Part shown: piece after piece, positions 23,976 to 26,337 of the stretch | How positions within the stretch are numbered: the first letter of the stretch is position 1 | Layout of the letters: each line of letters opens with the position of its first letter | Assembly: GCA_001460835.1 (NCBI GenBank) | Contig: CYKH01001898.1 | Span: 1-26,337, forward strand | Reading direction: 5' to 3' | Source: Bodo saltans | Taxonomy: Eukaryota; Euglenozoa; Kinetoplastea; Eubodonida; Bodonidae | Length of the DNA stretch: 26,337 nt | Position numbers and translations under genes: made by a program | Notes under the pieces: model-generated | Told to the model about the DNA's origin: nothing | Databases searched by the model: none | The model's input: only the letters and a program-made list of their open reading frames with translations

Positions 23976-25490
23976 ATGTCTCAGCCGTTGTGGGTAGAAC
24001 GCAAAGAAGAGGGCAACTTGGCATTTAAGAACGGTGAGTACGAAAATGCTGTCCGCTTTTATTCCGAAGCCATCGATGAGCAAGCCACAGAGGCTGCTCT
24101 TCACTCTAACAGGAGCGCGGCGTTCCTTAAGCTGGGCAAATATGCCGAGGCTGTGCGCGATGCGCAAACTGCCATCGATCTCGATCCCACTTTTCTGAAG
24201 GCGTACACTCGCCTCCACAACGGTCTTTGTAACACTGGAAAGTTCACGGACGCGTCGCGCGCCATGGAAAATGCAGTGAGAATCATCCAGGGATCCAACC
24301 CAGCATTGGTAGAAGACATGAACAACTTAGAGGCGCTCCGCAAGCAATCAGATGCAGCTGTGGTTGCCCTCGAAAATGCTCGCCGGTGTATTTCTGAGAA
24401 TAATTTAAAGTCTGCTGAAAGTGCGCTCGCTGAATCGTACAAGAATTTTCCCGAATGCCCGACCCTTGCGTTTGCATTTGCCGAGGCACGCGCTCCAAGC
24501 GATCCCGACCAAGTCAACATCACCATGCAGCGCTACACAAAGACGCACGATAGCGACCCTCACTACCTTTATGTGCGAGCACTCGCGACATACTACAAGG
24601 GCCAGGATGGGTTCCCCATTGCTCAGCGCATTCTACGCCAAGCGCTTGAGTTTGATCCTGACAACTCCAATGCTCGCATCCTTCTGAAGAAGATCCGCAC
24701 AGTTGAGGCCTCAAAAGAGAACGGAAATACTGCGTTTAAAGAGAAGCGGTATCAGGACGCCGTAAAATATTACTCAGAGGCGATTGACCTTGACGGTAGC
24801 AACCGCCGCATGAACGCCATGCTACGCGGAAATCGCTCGGCAGCTCACTTAGAGAATTCTGACTACCAGCGTGCCATGCTGGACTGTGATTTTGCTATCA
24901 ACAACGGCAACAACGCACCAAAAATGTTCGCTAGACGAAGCAGAATTTTCGAGGCGTTAGAGAAGATGGATGAAGCCATGCGTGATTTGCAACAAGCGGC
25001 CGAACGCGATAGTAACTATGAAGGTGAGGTTCGACAGCTGAAAGCTCGTATCAAGCGCGCGAAGCGAAAGGACTACTACAAAATCCTTGGCATCGAGCAG
25101 CGTGGCGCGACGGAAGATATCATCAAGCGAGGGTACAAGAAAGGTGCCCTCCTATGGCACCCTGATAAGTGGGCCCACTCCAGTGAGGAAGAGCAAGCGG
25201 TTGCAGAGGCAAAGTTCAAAGAAGTCGGCGAAGCGTTTGCTGTCCTCTCTGATCCCCGAAAGAAGCAAATGTACGACAACGGCCAACTTGACGACAACGT
25301 CGAGGGCTCTGGCGGCGGCGGCGGCTTCGGCGGAGGTGGTGGTCAGGAAGATATTATGAACATGTTCAACATGATGTTCGCAGGAGGTGGCGGCATGGGC
25401 GGCATGGGCGGTATGGGTGGTGGTGGTGGCCGCCGTGGCCGCGGCGCACAGGGGGGTATGCCGCCCGGATTCTCCTTCTCATTCCAATAG
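23976..25490 (+). CDS. DNAJC7: TPR and J-domain co-chaperone (DNAJC7/TPR2-like)
   Basis: DNAJC7-type proteins pass clients between Hsp70 and Hsp90. This 504-residue protein has two blocks of TPR repeats. The first (~5-115) starts KEEGNLAFKNGEYENAVRFY; the second (~245-350) starts SKENGNTAFKEKRYQDAVKYY. Both have the Asn/Ser-Arg-Ser-Ala-A signature (HSNRSAAFLKLGKY and RGNRSAAHLENSDY) of clamp-type TPRs that bind EEVD tails of Hsp70/Hsp90. The J domain follows at ~365-440: KDYYKILGIEQRGATEDIIK, then WHPDKW with HPD at 395-397. The tail is Gly/Met-rich (GGMGGMGGMGGGGG). TPR blocks before the J domain, at this length, match DNAJC7; DNAJC3 would have a signal peptide, which is absent. It is probably cytosolic. 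Confidence 0.94.
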   Translation: MSQPLWVERKEEGNLAFKNGEYENAVRFYSEAIDEQATEAALHSNRSAAFLKLGKYAEAVRDAQTAIDLDPTFLKAYTRLHNGLCNTGKFTDASRAMENAVRIIQGSNPALVEDMNNLEALRKQSDAAVVALENARRCISENNLKSAESALAESYKNFPECPTLAFAFAEARAPSDPDQVNITMQRYTKTHDSDPHYLYVRALATYYKGQDGFPIAQRILRQALEFDPDNSNARILLKKIRTVEASKENGNTAFKEKRYQDAVKYYSEAIDLDGSNRRMNAMLRGNRSAAHLENSDYQRAMLDCDFAINNGNNAPKMFARRSRIFEALEKMDEAMRDLQQAAERDSNYEGEVRQLKARIKRAKRKDYYKILGIEQRGATEDIIKRGYKKGALLWHPDKWAHSSEEEQAVAEAKFKEVGEAFAVLSDPRKKQMYDNGQLDDNVEGSGGGGGFGGGGGQEDIMNMFNMMFAGGGGMGGMGGMGGGGGRRGRGAQGGMPPGFSFSFQ

Positions 25491-26163
25491 ATAGCTCCGT
25501 TCACAACACTCTTGTGTGTGATGGAGCGTGTGTGGGATGACTTGACCGATGGCTACAACGCCAAAATATACCACACTTTTCTTCGAGTTTGAGGCCCAAC
25601 CCAACCAAAGGGGTAACACTTTACTGAAAGCCCCATTTTACATTCCTTCGGTTTTGTTTTCGAGATCGTGATTATTATGACCAGGTGAAGTGAGAGGAGT
25701 AAGGAGTGTTGTGTGTGTGTGTATATGTGTGGGCAAAATTTAGTTAACAAAAAAAACTTTGTAATTAACCGGAAGTAAGAGTTGTGTAAGAACGATGAGA
25801 GAAGAAAAGAGAAAATGAAGAATTACACACAAAACTCCACACCACACTACACCACATCACACACCACACCCTGTAGCACTGCCTCCCCCTTTATGATTGC
25901 AAGAGGCAAACATACAGTGTCACCCTCTCTGAGCAAACACTCCTATTTCAATTCAAGTCAACAAACAAACAAACAACCAAACGTGAAAAATGCCTTTATC
26001 ATTTGGTCATTGTGACATTGTGAAATAGTTTCGTTAATTAATGTCTACCGCACACATATGCGAGCAACACAAGGAATAATAGCAGCGACAACAACAACAT
26101 TCAACGATCTTGCATTAGAATAGATCGATTGGTTTTAGACATCTACTTCCCGAGCACACAGAA
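25491..26163 (+). other. intergenic region with GT- and CA-rich stretches
   Basis: This ~670-base gap is probably the 3' UTR of the J-protein gene plus spacer. A GT-rich microsatellite (about 25707-25732) is followed ~100 bases later by a CAC/ACACC-rich stretch (about 25825-25872), so the two could partly pair in RNA. Homopolymer A and CAAACAAAC runs are also present. I see no RNA gene and no convincing short protein. Confidence 0.55.
26131..26161 (+). promoter_or_regulatory. putative trans-splice acceptor for the last gene
   Basis: The stretch GGTTTTAGACATCTACTTCC leads to CGAGCACACAG with AG at 26160-26161, two bases before ATG 26164. The pyrimidine tract is modest, so the site is less certain than others in the window. 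Confidence 0.4.
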
Positions 26164-26337
26164 ATGGAAGACAAGGGCCTCAGGAACAAAGTTTCCTTCG
26201 CGATGGGGGAGTCGTGGGGCTTAGGATCACTACAACACGAGGGGATTAGTTCATCTGTGGAGACGATGGGTGGGAGCAGCACAAGCAACGCAAATGCTAG
26301 CAGCCCTCAAACAACTGCAATGGCTCCCCAGTACGGC
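26164..26337 (+). CDS. start of an unknown protein (partial, runs off the window)
   Basis: An ATG two bases after a candidate acceptor opens a frame that stays open for 58 codons to the window end. It begins MEDKGLRNKVSFAMGESWG and soon becomes Ser/Asn/Thr/Gly/Ala-rich (GGSSTSNANASSPQTT), like a disordered N-terminus. No domain is visible, and no function can be given. Same strand, ATG context and spacing as the other genes make it credible as a gene start. Confidence 0.6.
   Translation, partial: MEDKGLRNKVSFAMGESWGLGSLQHEGISSSVETMGGSSTSNANASSPQTTAMAPQYG

Overview
The window looks like part of a nuclear chromosome of a kinetoplastid protist, possibly a free-living bodonid such as Bodo saltans. 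Every convincing gene lies on the + strand and none needs an intron. Many starts sit a few bases after a pyrimidine tract and an AG, the layout of spliced-leader trans-splice acceptors in a polycistronic transcription unit. Several products are kinetoplastid in type: a CRK3 mitotic kinase, an MGDTLSKPV-type PP2C and a U2AF35 with an extra CCHC knuckle. The species is an inference, since no rRNA, tRNA or SL RNA gene is present.

Layout from left to right: a gene-free lead-in with a strong hairpin (1-696); an eight-repeat KYGPEP protein (697-3327); a 157-bp tandem duplication that copies the ubiquilin 5' end, then ubiquilin (3605-4450); CRK3 (4569-5465); a small frameshifted coiled-coil gene (5749-6371); mitochondrial EF-G (6483-8693); a coiled-coil protein (8891-10105); a small unknown protein (10231-10722); U2AF35 (10866-11594); an NDR-type kinase split by an exact 50-bp tandem duplication (11850-13222); a probably myristoylated PP2C (13340-14227); a PHAF1/UPF0183 protein with an acidic tail (14498-16714); a GAF-domain coiled-coil protein (17166-18716); a double-length mitochondrial carrier (18930-21134); a CDKL-type kinase (21625-23262); a TPR-J co-chaperone (23976-25490); and the first 58 codons of an unknown gene running off the window end (26164-26337).

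The neighbours do not form one pathway, which is normal for a kinetoplastid transcription unit. Themes that recur are cell-cycle or morphogenesis signalling (CRK3, NDR, CDKL, PP2C), protein quality control and autophagy (ubiquilin, TPR-J protein, PHAF1) and mitochondrial function (EF-G, the double carrier). The U2AF35 gene encodes a factor expected to read the same pyrimidine-AG signals that precede the genes here.

I see no mobile element, CRISPR array or clearly new multi-gene system. The most unusual items are the six-repeat (two-carrier) SLC25 protein whose second half has lost canonical charges, the loss of the U2AF35 interface tryptophan, and three gene-level lesions or duplications within 9 kb. 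Those lesions may reflect real duplication events or assembly and base-calling errors.
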